From: Pictodentalium vernedei
Taxonomy: Eukaryota > Mollusca > Scaphopoda > Dentaliida > Dentaliidae
Assembly (NCBI GenBank): GCA_031216915.1
Contig: CM062290.1
Coordinates: forward strand, 253,152,581-253,216,580
DNA length: 64,000 nt
Direction: 5' to 3'
Shown: in pieces, positions 11,366 through 23,811 of the stretch
Layout of the letters: every line of letters begins with the position of its first letter
Position numbering within the stretch: position 1 is the first letter of the stretch
Notes under the pieces: generated by a model
Databases searched by the model: none
What the model was told of the DNA's origin: nothing
What the model saw: only the letters and a program-made list of their open reading frames with translations
Position numbers and translations under genes: made by a program

Positions 11366-13774
11366 AGTAGTATAACACGTATGAATCGTGCCTAATTACC
11401 CGGACCTTTGGGGGAGCAGCTAATGTTAAATTCCCATTGGAACCGGACTTTTGGGGGAGCAACTTTGGGGGAGCAAAAGTACGGCTTCTTGCAGCTAGAT
11501 CCACAAAATGGTGTAGGTTCTGTATATATAGTATGCTATGGCATGTATAGTGATATATGTACGCATGTAGGTATATATTATGGGTAAGTGGTGGAAAGAT
11601 GATGGGAAAATTGGTTTTTCTTGAAAGTTTTTCCTGCGAAACGGTTGACGTTGCTATCTGACGTCGTGACGTCATGATACGCGCGCGACGTCATAGAGAC
11701 GCTGTTATTGTTCAGTATACAATCTGCCATGACGTAATTCGGGTCAGGGTATGTCGGGCTTCTCGTTCGGGGAGAGGGGATGATATGGCAGTAGTGGTAT
11801 ATATCCATGTTGGTCTCTTGCTGGCCCTTGGTACTACTGATCCACCAGATGCTTCATGTTATCCTATGTCTGCTATAGCTAAGTCAAGCAGTAGGGTGGG
11901 TGGGGGTAGTGTGGTATTGCGAGATAGTCATTGGTGGTTTAAATTGGACAGTATAGGATGAATGATCTATTGGTCTGTTACCCCCTTAGTACTATTAACC
12001 TACCGAATCCTTTGTATTATCTTATGGCTGGTATTGGTAGTTTAGTGTTAGGCCAGGCAGTATTATACTAGGTTGTTTAGAACGGGTGACATATGATGCA
12101 TTGTATATACCACTGTAGGTCCAGTCCTCGATATTATTAACCAGCCGATTGCTTTGTACTATTCAATGACTGGTATAGGGAGTACGTTATGGCAGGTCAA
12201 GTGGTATTGTGGGGTGGGGGGTGGGGGTAATGCCTGGCAGTATAGAACAGCAGTATAGTATGGACGATATATACCTCTGTGGGTCCCCCGAAAGTCATTG
12301 ATACTACTAATCGACTTAATGCTTTATGTTATCCCATGACTAATATAGGTAGTATGCAATGCTAGGCCAAGAGGTACTATGGGTAAGGGTAATGCCCGAT
12401 GTAAAAACACGGAATCCATATTTTACGGAATGCTTTATATGAGATTCCAAAAAAAAGGGATTCCCACAAATGGGATTCCGTTTCCATCTTGTCGCCAAAG
12501 CTCCAAGGCCACTACTGGCTATGGTCTATCTGTCCTACCATTAGCTTCTACAGCAGGCCTGTTCCATTGCGCCCTTGTACCAGTACTATTGACTAAACTA
12601 CCATCCATTAATATTGACGTGTACCACTACTTCCTAGCTATACCTTCGCTCAAGGCTTCAAAATGTTCAATCAGATTTCCCCTGTATACATATAAAGCAT
12701 TCCGTAAAATATGGATTCCGTGTTTTTACATCGGGCATTACCCTTACCCACAGTACCTCTTGGCCTAGCATTGCATACTACCTATATTAGTCATGGGATA
12801 ACATAAAGCATTAAGTCGATTAGTAGTATCAATGACTTTCGGGGGACCCACAGAGGTATATATCGTCCATACTATACTGCTGTTCTATACTGCCCAGGCA
12901 TTACCCCCCGCCCCCACCCCCACAATACCACTTGACCTGCCATAACGTACTCCCTATACCAGTCATTGAATAGTACAAAGCAATCGGCTGGTTAATAATA
13001 TCGAGGACTGGACCTACAGTGGTATATACAATGCATCATATGCCACCCGTTCTGAACAACCTAGTATAATACTGCCTGGCCTAACACTAAACTACCAATA
13101 CCAGCCATAAGATAATACAAAGGATTCGTAGGTTAATAGTACTAAGGGGGTAATAGTCCAACAGATCATTCATCCTATACTGTCCAATTTAAACCACCAT
13201 GACTATCTCGAAATACCACACTACCCCCACCCACCCTACTGCTTGACTTAGCTATAGCAGACATAAGATAATATGAAGCATCTGGTGGATCAGTAGTACC
13301 AAGGGCCAGCAAGAGACCTACATGGATATATACCACCACTGCCACATCATCCCCTCTCTCCAAACGAGAAGCCCGCCATACCCTGACCCGAATTACGTCA
13401 TGGCAGATTGTATACTGAACAATAACAGCGGCCAGCGTCTCTATGACGTCGCACGCGTATCATGACGTCACGACGTCAAATAGCAACGTTAACCGTTTCG
13501 CAGGAAAAACTTTCAAGAAAACCCAATTTTCCCATCATCTTTCCACCACTTACCCATAATATATACCTATAGCCCCATGCGTACATATATCACTATACAT
13601 GCCATAGCATACTTATACAGTACCTACACCATTTGGTGGATCTAGCTGCAAGAAGCCGTACTTTTGCTCCCCCAAAGTTGCTCCCCCAAAAGTCCGGTTC
13701 CTATGGGAATTTAACACTAGCTGCTCCCACAAAAGTCAGGGTAATCAGGCACGATTCATACGTGCTATACTACT
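11366..13774. mobile_element. Foldback transposon with ~1.1-kb inverted arms
   Basis: The left arm 11366-~12450 and right arm ~12690-13774 are near-identical reverse complements (~90% by eye) around a ~240-bp spacer. The ends are agtagtat/atactact. A 6-bp duplication, tttata, flanks it (11360-11365 and 13775-13780). Near the ends, ctttgggggagca is repeated three times, and gacgtcatga-type palindromes lie further in. No transposase is recognised; frames in arms and spacer look non-coding. Such foldback elements are mobilised in trans by a TIR transposase, whose class is not identifiable here. Confidence 0.8.
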
Positions 13775-14308
13775 TTTATATTTATGTTATTTGAAACGGA
13801 AAGGAGGAATTGCTATAATTTGCTAAGTGGTAAGTACTTGTCCACCAATCCGATTTGCTATAAGAGCATTTGCAAAAAAAAATATGTTTAAACTAAACTT
13901 AATCAGCCGGAAGTGATACACACATAAAAAGGTGTTGTGTTCTTCAGTAGCCAAGCGTAGATGTTTTTTTCCGGTGATGCTGTGAAACTGAAATACTTAC
14001 AATAGAAATTAATGGTACAACGCGTCGTTGGCTACTAGAGTGGTCAGTAATTTTCTGACCCTCCATATATGATATAACGAGGGCCTTTTTCGTCGGAATT
14101 GTAAATTGGATGTGTTGTACCACGTGCAGTTAAAACTAAAAGTCCTGTCACGAACTGTGCGCTTATCTAGGCTTAATTGTGAGTAGGAATTGCGCGTAAT
14201 TGTCGTTTCGAATGGCATCCAAAGCACGGCAGGTTCTCCTGGTTACTCATTGCAAACGCAGGCAATGTTTCAGCCAATGGACCCCCAATGACTATCCCAA
14301 TGACTATC

Positions 14309-14507
14309 GTAGACAGCACATCCAATGACTAACGCCATTACAGAGGTAACTATATATGCCCCAAAATGCCATTTTGGATCAGATGTGTTAAAATCTGCAG
14401 CGAGAATAAATGAAAGTGTTAATGGCACTGCAGCTTAACTTGACAGTGTGCAGTGTTTGATGAAAACGATAATGTTCACAGTGCTTGTGCACAGTCCATT
14501 ATGTACA
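14309..14507 (-). pseudogene. Inverted, frameshifted copy of host exon 1 and upstream region
   Basis: Reading the minus strand, this repeats the 5' flank, the start codon and the first codons of the GMC oxidoreductase exon 1. A 4-bp insertion (tata) shifts the frame after the sixth codon and homology stops at gtctac, before the splice donor. It lies in intron 1, antisense to the gene, 4.5 kb from the original. It cannot make the protein. It could supply an antisense promoter or pair with the pre-mRNA. Origin by local inverted duplication or by exon capture within a transposon are both possible. Confidence 0.75.
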
Positions 14508-14577
14508 GAATTTGATAGCCTCACTATTGTCATAACGCGTTGATTAACACGCAGATCGGCGTGCTATTGGTGTGCAT

Positions 14578-14941
14578 GGGAGCGCGGTGGCTCAGTTGGT
14601 AGAGGTGCAGGCTGCAAGCCGAGAGGTCCTCGGTTCGAATCCCACCTGCGGCAACCGCGTTGTGTCCTTGGGCAAGACACTTCATCTCCATTGCCCGTGT
14701 GGGGGGCACGATGACGCCGTGTACTAAGGCGTACTGCACGTCGATGGTATGCATGTCTTCAACCAATCTAACCCTGCCTGTGCTGCAGTGCGGAGTTACG
14801 ATGTTGGGGAGCTGGCAGCTGCTCGTCGTTGCTCGGTGGTTCTCTCCGGGTACTCCGGCTTCCTCCACCCGTAAAACTGTCACAGTCATGATTAGCCATT
14901 GTGCATAAATATGTGACCTTAAACATCAATAAATAAATAAA
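14578..14941 (+). mobile_element. tRNA-Cys-derived SINE with perfect 13-bp target duplication
   Basis: The head contains a pol III A box (tggctcagttgg), a B box (ggttcgaatcc) and a tRNA-Cys-like anticodon arm with GCA. The body includes gtgtccttgggcaagacact, a block widely seen in animal SINE central domains. The tail is (aata)n. A perfect 13-bp duplication, tattggtgtgcat, flanks it (14565-14577 and 14942-14954), proving insertion by target-primed retrotransposition. No partner LINE with the same tail is seen in the window. Confidence 0.85.
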
Positions 14942-15126
14942 TATTGGTGTGCATTTCATGATAGGACTTCTAGTTTTAACTATATCACCAAAGAAAACAA
15001 AAACACGAGAATCGGACGGTCCACCATGAGTGGAAGACGTTTTCCGCAACTTAAAAACTCTAAATGTTCCTGTAAATAATTACAACAGTCCTTTTACATG
15101 CACATATTATTATTTTATTTTTAAAG

Positions 15127-15335
15127 TTGGTGGTGGTTCTGCTGGTTCAGTTCTGGCATCGAGACTGTCGGAAGATGCCAAAGTCAATGTGTTATTGTTA
15201 GAGGCAGGCCCAGCAGACATCTCAGATATGGCATTCAGTGTACCTGTTGCACTCACGTTAGCGCAAGGTAGCGAGGGTGATTGGAAATACAAAACAGTAC
15301 CACAAAAGCACAGCCACTGGGGATTTGATAACAGG
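15127..15335 (+). CDS. GMC oxidoreductase-like protein, exon 2 (FAD-binding)
   Basis: Begins after an acceptor (tttttaaag|t) and ends at the donor agg|gtaagt (15336), phase 0. It encodes the ADP-binding GGGSAGSVLASRL glycine-rich loop, the LLLEAG strand whose acidic residue binds the ribose of FAD, and a variable segment ending SHWGFDNR. In GMC enzymes that segment is directly followed by the PRGK..GG signature, which exon 3 supplies. No exon is missing between 2 and 3 even though intron 2 is 30 kb. No frameshift or stop is present, so the gene looks intact here. Confidence 0.9.
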
Positions 15336-16017
15336 GTAAGTTGAAATGGAGAAAGTTTTAGCAATTTCACACATCATTTGAAAATAATTCAGTTCAATCA
15401 TATAAAATAAATATTCTGCGTACAACAATTTTCAAATAAGGCCACAGAGCGAAGATTTTCTGTTTCTGACGTCAGTTTGCAAGGGCGGATCCAGAGGGGG
15501 GACTAGTCCCCCCCCTCCCCTTCCCAAGCCCACTAAAAAAGTCATGCTCTTATTCCACATAATCTTGTCCTATAACGCCCATCCTTATCTAATGACGTCA
15601 CGCTGCCAAATAAGGGACATGATCCTCTTTTAGTATTCGCAGAATATGGGTTATTTATAGAACTGACGAGCGTCACGTCTGCAAGCATCCACTGTCAGCA
15701 AAATCGATAGTCGAAAGCACTAAGCAGGACGAAATGAAGCGAAGTATAAGAGAATATTTTGTCGCCACGAGGCCGAAGAAATGGTATGTTCCTGGTTTCA
15801 TTATTTTTACATTGCATACCCCACACTTGAAGTTAATGTTAATGGGGAGTCAATATTTCCAGTCGCGTATGTTTGCCAGTTATAATTTTATTGAGGGCTT
15901 CTGGCATTCGACGGGTCATCTCAACTGGCCATTCGCCCGAATCTGCGAATGGTCAGTTGAGTTGACCGGTCGAGTTCTCATTGTGGCATACCGCAGTGCC
16001 ACAACAATCTTTAAACT
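15336..16017. other. Intronic sequence, no gene
   Basis: Holds a G/C-rich stretch at 15484-15530 (gggcggatccagagggggg) that resembles the terminus of a DNA transposon, but no partner terminus was found. No coding sequence is recognised. Confidence 0.35.
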
Positions 16018-16260
16018 TATTATACCCCCACTTTCTGAAAAAGTTGGGTATACTGGATTGCATCTGTCCGACGATGGGACGGTCGTTCGGTGGGTCGGTG
16101 CGTCGGTCAGATGCCCATCGTGAATGATCCGGGCCATAACTCCTATAATAGCAGAAGCAAATTGATGAAATTTTGTATAGGTGTGTGGTGTGACATGGCC
16201 TTTGACTTTTACGTTCCATCTTTATCTGACCCACCTATAAAATAATTTAGCTATATACAC
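16018..16260 (+). mobile_element. HINE/pearl-like left-end fragment
   Basis: Starts with tatacccccactttctg followed by a short palindrome (ccccacttt/aaagttggg), then gtccgacgatgggacggtcg-type sequence. This resembles the 5' end of the element at 60234 (tatacccccgcttcgaag). Only the left portion is present, followed by a (CT)n microsatellite. Confidence 0.45.
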
Positions 16261-16318
16261 TTCTCTCTCTTTCTCCCCCCCCCCCCCTCTCTTTCTCTTT
16301 CTCTCCTTCTCTCTCAGT
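16259..16318. repeat. Pyrimidine microsatellite (CT)n/C-tract
   Basis: Low-complexity tcttctctctc and a poly-C run, about 60 bp. Confidence 0.8.
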
Positions 16319-16632
16319 CGCACACACATTTACTTGAAATATACCAAAAATCCGATATAAATTATTATCCCTTGGGTTCCTTTTCAAATTATGTCATGGC
16401 TGCTTCTCAGCAGTCGTGAAATAATTTGTCAAAGAATTTAAAATGATTTAAACCGTTCTGAAAATCAGCACCAAAAGAGTCAGTCAAATATTGGCCCAAC
16501 AGACCAAGAATGCCAACAGTTTCCCAAATTTGTTGCCATTATTCAACCAGAAAAATATAAGGTAAAAGAGGTTTCTTGTTTCTGCGTTTCCGACGATTGA
16601 TGTTCCCATGATGTCAAAGATCACTAATCTGT

Positions 16633-16713
16633 CGTGGACAAAATATGACAGAGACAGTCACCTATTCGCGAAAGTCACTTTCGCAAATAGGTGACTGTCA
16701 TATTTTGTCCACA
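16633..16713. repeat. Near-perfect 80-bp palindrome
   Basis: gtggacaaaatatgacag at the left pairs with ctgtcatattttgtccac at the right, and the inner part (cacctattcgcgaaagt / actttcgcaaataggtg) also pairs. An inverted duplication or MITE remnant. Confidence 0.7.
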
Positions 16714-17066
16714 GCAGACTAGCTCTATGAGACTAGCTCTATGACCAGAAGCAGTATGTGACAGTGTATGCGATGTATGGTTTGATAATTTTAACTTTTA
16801 CAACGAAAAATGTGTTTTCCTTTCATCAGTTCATATTCATTTGGAGGCCAGAATGCATTTAGAAGTCTCCTCAGAGCACCTGAAAATCACCCCCCCCCCC
16901 TCCCCAAACGCACGTCCCTTCGGTACGTGCGGCAGTCGCCTGGGACTCTATCGGATCGCATCAGTCCCCCCCCCCCCCCCGTATTTTAATTCCACGATTC
17001 GCCCATGGTTTGTTTACAAAAAATCACACAGGCGAGCAGGTTTTTAGTGTTCGAATTATTTATTTT
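16714..17066. other. Low-complexity intronic sequence
   Basis: Contains two poly-C tracts (~16891-16900 and ~16968-16980) and no recognisable gene. Confidence 0.4.
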
Positions 17067-18912
17067 TAGCTCAACTTTGGCGAAGCCAAATTTGAGCTTT
17101 TGTCATGGCCCGTCGTCCGTCTGTCCGTACGTCAACAATTGGATACGGCTCGGGCTAGAGGCCGTATTTATGAACCGATCTTTACGAAACCTCTTGGGTA
17201 CCTTTGGTATGACCGTGGGACGAGAACGAGTGTTTTTGGGTGTGGTCCAAATTTCAATATGGCTGCCAGCCGCCATTTTGTACCGACGATGCAGAAATCT
17301 GTTTTTTGTACAGAACTTCCATACGAAAGCTCTGATTTGAATAGTTTTTTATATGAATGTTTAGTACCATGGGATACATCACATATAATACGTTTTTTTT
17401 TTCTCGTGCGTAAATTGTGCAAATTAGACTAATTTTGATGTCTTTTGGTGTTACTTTCAGCACTGTAAGTGCAAATGCCAATACGGCTCGGGCTAGAGGC
17501 CGTATTTATGAACCGATCTTTAGGAAACTTCTTGGGTACCTTTGGTATCACCGTGGGACGAGAACGAGTGTTTTGGGGTCCGGTCCGAAATTCAATATGG
17601 CCGATGGCAGCCATTTTGTACAAAATTAGGTGCAATCAGATTTTAGCACAGAACTTCCATATGAAAGCGCTGATTTGAATAATTTTTTGTGTGAATGTTT
17701 AGTACTATGGGATACATCACATATAATACGGGTTTTTTTCTCGTGCAGAAATTATGCAAATTAGATGAACTTTGATTTTTTCTGTGCGACTTACACACAG
17801 TAAGTACACATGTCAATACAGCTCAGGCTAGAGTCTGTATTTATGAACTGATCTTCACGAAATGTCTTGGGTACCTTTGTTATCACCTTGGGACGAGAAC
17901 GAGTGTTTCTGGGCACGGTCTAAAATTCAAGATGGCTGCCAGTGGCCATTTTGTACCGAAATTAGGTTTTATCAGTTTTTTGTACACAACTTCTATACGG
18001 CTTAGACTAGAGGCCATATTTATGAACCAATCTTTACGAAACTTCTTGGGTACCTTTGTTATCACCGTGGGATGAGAGCGAGTGTTTTTGGGTGTGGTCC
18101 GAAATTCAAGATGGCTACCAGCAGCCATGTTGCACCAAAATTAGTGCAATCAGTCTTTTGTACAGAACTTCTGTATGAAAGTTCTGATTTGAATAAATTT
18201 TTGTATGAATGTTTAGTAACATGGAATGCATCACATATTGTAAGGGGTTTTTTTTCGTGCAGAAATTATGCAAATTAGATGAACTTTGATTTATTCAGTG
18301 CTACTTTGACAATGTAAGCACACATGCCAATATGGCTCAGGGTGGAGGCTGTATTTATGAACCGATCTTCACAAAACTTCTTGGGTACCTTTGTTATCAC
18401 CTTGGGACGAGAATGAGTGTTTCTGGGTGCGTGTGCGGTCCAAAATTCAAGATGGCTGCCAGTGGCCATTTTGTACCGAAATTAGGTCCAATCAGTTTTT
18501 TGTCACAACTTCTATACAGCTCATATTTATGAACTGATCTTCACAAAACTTCTTGGGTACCTTTGTTTTCACCTTGGGACAGGAACGAGTGTGTTTTGGG
18601 GTGCCTCTGTTATCACTGTGCTATGAGAACAAATATTTTGGGGTTCAGTCAGACCCACTCTGGGACTCAAAGATTTTTTTCTAGTTTAGCATCTGAGTGT
18701 CACCCACCTTTACAATACTTTACCTATACATTTGTTACAGGCAACGCTCAGTATTTATGTACAGACCGTTACAATACTTTATATGTACCTTTGTTATCAG
18801 GTCATTACCTAGATGTTTGTCATTGCTGTGTCACATACCATACATGTACATGTCTTTGACATGTCTTTGTCTTGACAAGTTGAGCTACAGTGTCATTGAC
18901 ACTTTCATTTAT
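17067..18912 (+). mobile_element. HINE/pearl-like element, copy 2
   Basis: Full-length relative of 4048-5837 in the same orientation. The start tagctcaactttgg is followed by a short palindrome (tttggcgaagccaaa), a gtccgtctgtccg stretch, core repeats beginning cggctcgggctagaggccgt, and the right subterminal repeat aagttgagcta (18877-18887) plus hairpin agtgtcattgacact and ttcatt. The left palindrome is intact here and degraded in copy 1. The ~69-residue frames with MNRSLRNFLGTF are core-repeat artefacts on both strands. Confidence 0.7.
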
Positions 18913-20059
18913 GAGAAGTTCAGGAAACCAAGTTTGCAAATGATATTCTACTACTGTCTAAAGTAAAATTAAGACCAAATATATGCTGTGTACCCTAACT
19001 GTGAAATAGGTTATATATATCCGTGCAGGCATAGGAAGCGGCATTAATCTAATGGTCAGTACAACCTGAAAAAGATTGGTATTGTTTCGTTGACTATTTT
19101 GAGAGCTATCTTGCACCATGAGAGGCAAAGAATAGTTTGTGTCTGTCAGATATTGCTTATCACTTTCTCATCCTAAATTCAAAGAGTGAATTCTATAGCA
19201 AGTTAAATTTATAAAAAAACATGTATATACATTATGTATATCTGGTAATAGCCGAGACTTATCATTTATTGGAAAACTAACTGAAATAGAGCTTTCCAAT
19301 CAATGATAATAAGCCAATTATGTGGCATTAGTAAAACCAATTAAATTTGAGGCATGTTTCTGAGTTAATCCTTTGTAAGAAATTGGTTTGGTCGTTATGT
19401 CAGGCACAAGTGAAATTGACCCTGTCAAACAGAGAGAGATCATGACATTATTTGCTGGCTTGCACATAGTATACTTGTTTTTGTTTTCCAACCTTATATC
19501 CCACAATATATAATATAAAAATGCACACGACATGTGCATGCTCAATGTATATTTTTAGATCGGTCACCAGTCTAATTCTGTTTGGAGTTTAACGCTGTTA
19601 TGGACTGTTTGTTCAACCACTTTTCTCGGAAATTTGCGAACATAGAAAATAAACAAACGGAAAGTTGAAATTGAAAATAAACTTAATTTACTGAACAGTA
19701 AACTCTGCGGTGAAGATTTATCTGCGACACACGAAATGACCAGACTGAATACATAATTAAAAGAAAGTAGAGAAAGAAAAATTAAAGGGCGTTATTCTTC
19801 GAACAAAATGTAAATTGAAAGTAGAAGGGAAAAAAAAACCCACGCCAAATATTTTTGTAACCTCTAGAAAAGACAGTATACAGAGAAAGTTTACCTAAGC
19901 TTATCTAAGCTAAGCAGATAAAGGCGAAACAGAAAACATATGCGAAATAATTGTGGAGCAAAAGAACTTTTATGAAGTCCTTAAAAAGCATTGCCTTCCC
20001 ACCTCACCCCAACTAAAGACAAAGAAAAAATGTTTTTTGTAACAAAAGCAATCCCTTTC
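18913..20059. other. Intronic sequence, no gene
   Basis: AT-rich with a weak hairpin at ~19258-19318 (cttatcatttattggaaa / tttccaatcaatgataataag). No coding sequence or recognised repeat. Confidence 0.35.
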
Positions 20060-22260
20060 TCAATTTTTCGAAGGAAGGCGCCGCTGAATATTTAGAAGGT
20101 CCAGTAGGTGAACAAGGGGGTTTGTGGGCTTGGAGTAATATGAAAAATTTCACCGTTCACACCAAAATTGGTTCAACTGTGATTGCAAACCGTATTAAAT
20201 TTTTTTAAAATTTTTTATCTGAATTAATCTCGGAAACTCAACTGGGTCTTATGGTAGGCGGATTCATTGTAGAAGCGTCTAGATTAATCCTGGATTTAAT
20301 GCAAAAAGGGAAAACGTGTGTTTCATGAATTTAAGATTTTAAGAAAGCATTCGACTTTTTGGAATTGTCTTTCATAGAAAAAAAACATTGCGGTTCTTCG
20401 GGTTTCGTCCGTCAATCACTCAACGGTTTCATACTATCTCCTTGTCTCTTCGTTTTTTATACTGAGATTCTCGGTACATTTCTAAAAAAACAACAAGTAT
20501 TAAAGATATAGAAATACAAGGTCCTGAATACCTGCTTAATCAATATGCCGATGACACTGCCCTTTATCCTCGGAACGATGCGGATTCACTAAACAATGCA
20601 CTGGAGTCAACAAATATGTTTTCAAAAAACTTTCCGACCTGAAAGACAATTTGAAAAAAACGAAAGCTATATGGATTGGCCGAAAAAAGGGGAGTGGGAA
20701 AAATGTAGACAGGACAAAACATAAGTTACATAACTTGGAATAATAGAGAACCACTTACGATACTGTGAATGGAGTATAATTTACTTAACAAAAAGTACGC
20801 CATGAAGAACGTTTTGAAGAAAAATGATAAAAATGAAAAGTTACCCAATGACTGGCCTTTTCGACATCTGACAATTTGGGGTAAAATGCTGTGATATAAT
20901 ATATTGCTCTCCCAATACTGAGATATTCTTGCAGTACTACCAAATCACCATGAACATATTTTGAATAAAATTCAGAATATCTTTTACAATTTCTTGTGGT
21001 CATATAAAAGCGTGTATCAATACCATTGAAAAAGGCGGTATAAGGTTTCCACACATAAAATCTTTCAGCCATGCGTTGAAAATGTCCTGAATTAAAAAAT
21101 TAATAGACCCTACTGTTTTAGTGCCACGGAAAACACTAGTTTTAGACGACTTTGGGCCTTTAGGAAATTACAACATTTGGTATATGCACAAGGAAGGGCT
21201 ACGAAAAGTAGGTATGCATACAAACCATATTTGGAGAGATGCAATAACCGCATGGGCTATTTTAAAGAATGACTCATCTGCGAGTCCAAAAGACATCTTT
21301 TTGCAACCTTTATTTTATAACCGGCAAACGTTTCGTTGACAAATATTGCTGTGAAAAGGGGATATTCTCTGTCAACGACCTTCGCACTGAAGAAAATAGT
21401 TTTTTAACTTTCCCAGATTTTCCAGTGAATAGAACTTTGTAACACCATTTACTGTGTATCACGGAATAGGCCTAATTATGTCTATCCCTACTTCTTGGAA
21501 ATTGGTTATACAAAAAAGATAATTAAATAAAGCTCGAAATAATAAGGCGGTAAAATTTGGATACTATTAAAAACTCCCAGAAAGTTTGTCAAACATTTTA
21601 ACAATACTTTGTACAAATGTTTGCAAAACTGTCCAGCCAAACCTATGAAAATGGAATCAACGTTTGAATTTCAACCAACGATCAAATGACTGGCAGCTGA
21701 TATACAAGCGTTTATCCCTCACCACAGAGGATACTTATTTGATGAGTTTACAGTACAAAACACTAAACTATATCTTATTTACAAACTCCAAATTTTTCAA
21801 ATGCAAGCTGACAGAAAGGGAATTATGCACTTCTGTGGTAACACAAGGGAGTCACTATTGCATTAGAATGTTCGCAAACAATAACTGCCCTGCTGAAGTT
21901 TAAAAAACAACCGAGGAACAGGTGCAATGTGTCTATTCAACTCACGCCAGAATTCGTACTTCTTGGGCACAATGTCCATGAAGAAATATCTGAAGAGATA
22001 GCAGCTTTAATTATCATCATCTTAAGAACTGAAAATTCATCAAAGCCCAGAAATGTCATGCAGCTTTGTGTACTCACCCCAAAAAGCCGTGAACACAAAA
22101 GATAAATAGAGAATTCTTAACGCCATTTTTGACTACTAAACATTTTTCTCTACAGAGGATATCATGCATATAGACAAAGTATTCCCCAACTTTAACTGAA
22201 CTGATTATATTCTGTGAGTATCGAAGGACGCCAAGGGGTGCCTGCCAGGTGCTGCAAAAA
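20060..22260 (+). pseudogene. Decayed non-LTR retrotransposon (L1/Tx1-like) reverse transcriptase
   Basis: Several + strand frames carry fragments of one reverse transcriptase in the right order: a KAF-type block with FFGF near 20340-20410; SPCLFVFYTEILGTFLK at ~20430-20490; QYADDTAL (the catalytic YADD) at ~20535-20560; then KAIWIGRKK (~20665); and later a knuckle-like CGNTRESLLH (~21825-21850). Frames shift many times and stops are frequent, so the copy is dead and old. Spacing and the IWIG segment after YADD resemble L1/Tx1-type elements. No endonuclease domain or target duplication was identified; end points are approximate. Confidence 0.65.
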
Positions 22261-22539
22261 GTCCTAACTATAGTTGAGTCCTGTCAAAATTGGCGCAGAA
22301 AATGCTAGTTAGTTAATGCGTTCCTTGTTGCAGAATGATGAAGTGGCCTGAAATACACAAGAGCGTTTGCACCGTGCAATGCAAAATATAATGCGCATTA
22401 GCGAGGTTGGTGGTGAAATCACCATCTAAACCGATCAGGCAGAAATAAAATATTGAGACTACAGTATGTGGAGGGTGGATTACTACTAAATCGCTGAGGG
22501 ACAAATTTTTCACTTGGCATTTATTTACAACTAGCAGGG

Positions 22540-23085
22540 TTACCCGGCATTGCTCAGGCTGAGGAGAGTATTAAAATTACCCGTAGTAGACCCCTTTGAA
22601 GACCTATATCGATGAGAAAAATTTTGGTCATAACTGTTGGTGCCCCTCTACACCCCCACCCCACCCCGGCACTTTTTTAAACCTCACCATTAGATTCCTT
22701 GTAAAAAAATTACCCCAGTAGACCCCTTTGAAGACCTATATCGGTGAGAAAAATTTTGGTCATAACTTTTGGTGCCCCTCTACACCCCCACCCGATACTT
22801 TTTTAAACCTCACCATTAGATTACTGATAAAAACGTACCCCTAGTAGACCCGTTTGAAGACATATATCGGTAAAACAAATTTTGGTCATAACTTTTGGTT
22901 TGGTGCCCCCCCACCCCCCACCCACACACCTTTTCAAACCTGACGATGACCTCCGCCATAAAAAGTACTCCTAGTAGACCCATTTTGGACACTCAGGGTG
23001 GCCCCATATTCATTTCTATAGCGAACAGACAGACATACATACATACAGACATTCTCAAATATAATATAAAAGATTTCTGAGGGCA
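22540..23085 (+). mobile_element. HINE-like element with ~130-bp core repeats and CAGA/CATA microsatellite
   Basis: Begins near aactagcagggttacccggc. Three full core units start agtagacccctttgaaga and include aaattttggtcataact (about 22586, 22717, 22846), with a fourth partial. They are followed by gacagacatacatacatacagac and ataatataaaag. Core repeats followed by a tetranucleotide microsatellite match the pearl/Helentron-derived layout, although terminal inverted repeats were not found. Confidence 0.5.
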
Positions 23086-23811
23086 AAACACAAGAACAAA
23101 GCATTCATTTCAATTTCCGAGGACAAAACACAAGAACAAGAAACATCTGCTTAAGTTACACAATCATATATTTTCCATCATCATATGTTTGTTGTGGAAT
23201 TACTCTGTGCATGTTTCTATATCTGTAAAAACTCAGATGCCCGTCAACCTTATAACTATATTTGTACAAATTCTGTACGTTTATCTGAATAAAAAAATGA
23301 AATAAAGATATTCATTCCTGCTTCAGTTATAAATATATCAATCAATAAGTATCTAATTCGCCTTGAAAACAGCAGTATATGAAAATAACTGAATCTTTAT
23401 GGTGTGTTTGGATTTAATAGTCTTGAATGTATCAGTTGGTTGGCGAAGTGAACTGTAATTTCACTTTTCTGATCAACTGAAATATTCCAGGCAAGTGAAC
23501 TGTGCAATGCACTATTTAAGGGTAGAGTTGCTAGACTGGTTTCCGACCATAACGGTGTCGAATTCCGTAGAGAATTGGACTGGTGGCTTGAGAGCTTGCG
23601 GGGAATTACAGAATTTTCCTGTGATCTGAGAGCTTGGGTTAATGCATTGTAATATGCCTATGCACGGCGAGTGTTTTTCTAAAGCGATGTTTTCGTTGTT
23701 CAATGAAGATATTTGTTACTTTATTTGCATATCAAAACTTATCTCTTCTGTCCTCGCATGCTTCCGCAGACCAATAGAGTCTCGGCGCTTCTTATCCCAG
23801 ATGGCAGTAAT
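23086..23811. other. Intronic sequence, no gene
   Basis: AT-rich, with aataaa-like motifs; no recognisable coding sequence. The last six bases (agtaat, 23806-23811) are the left target duplication of the next element. Confidence 0.4.

Noticed and set aside
12379-12768. 129-residue ORF in the foldback spacer
   Set aside because: It spans the arm-spacer-arm junction and includes inverted repeat sequence; no domain is visible.
14583-14655. tRNA-Cys gene
   Set aside because: It has A and B boxes and a GCA anticodon, but is followed by a SINE body and (aata)n tail and flanked by a 13-bp target duplication, so it is a SINE head.
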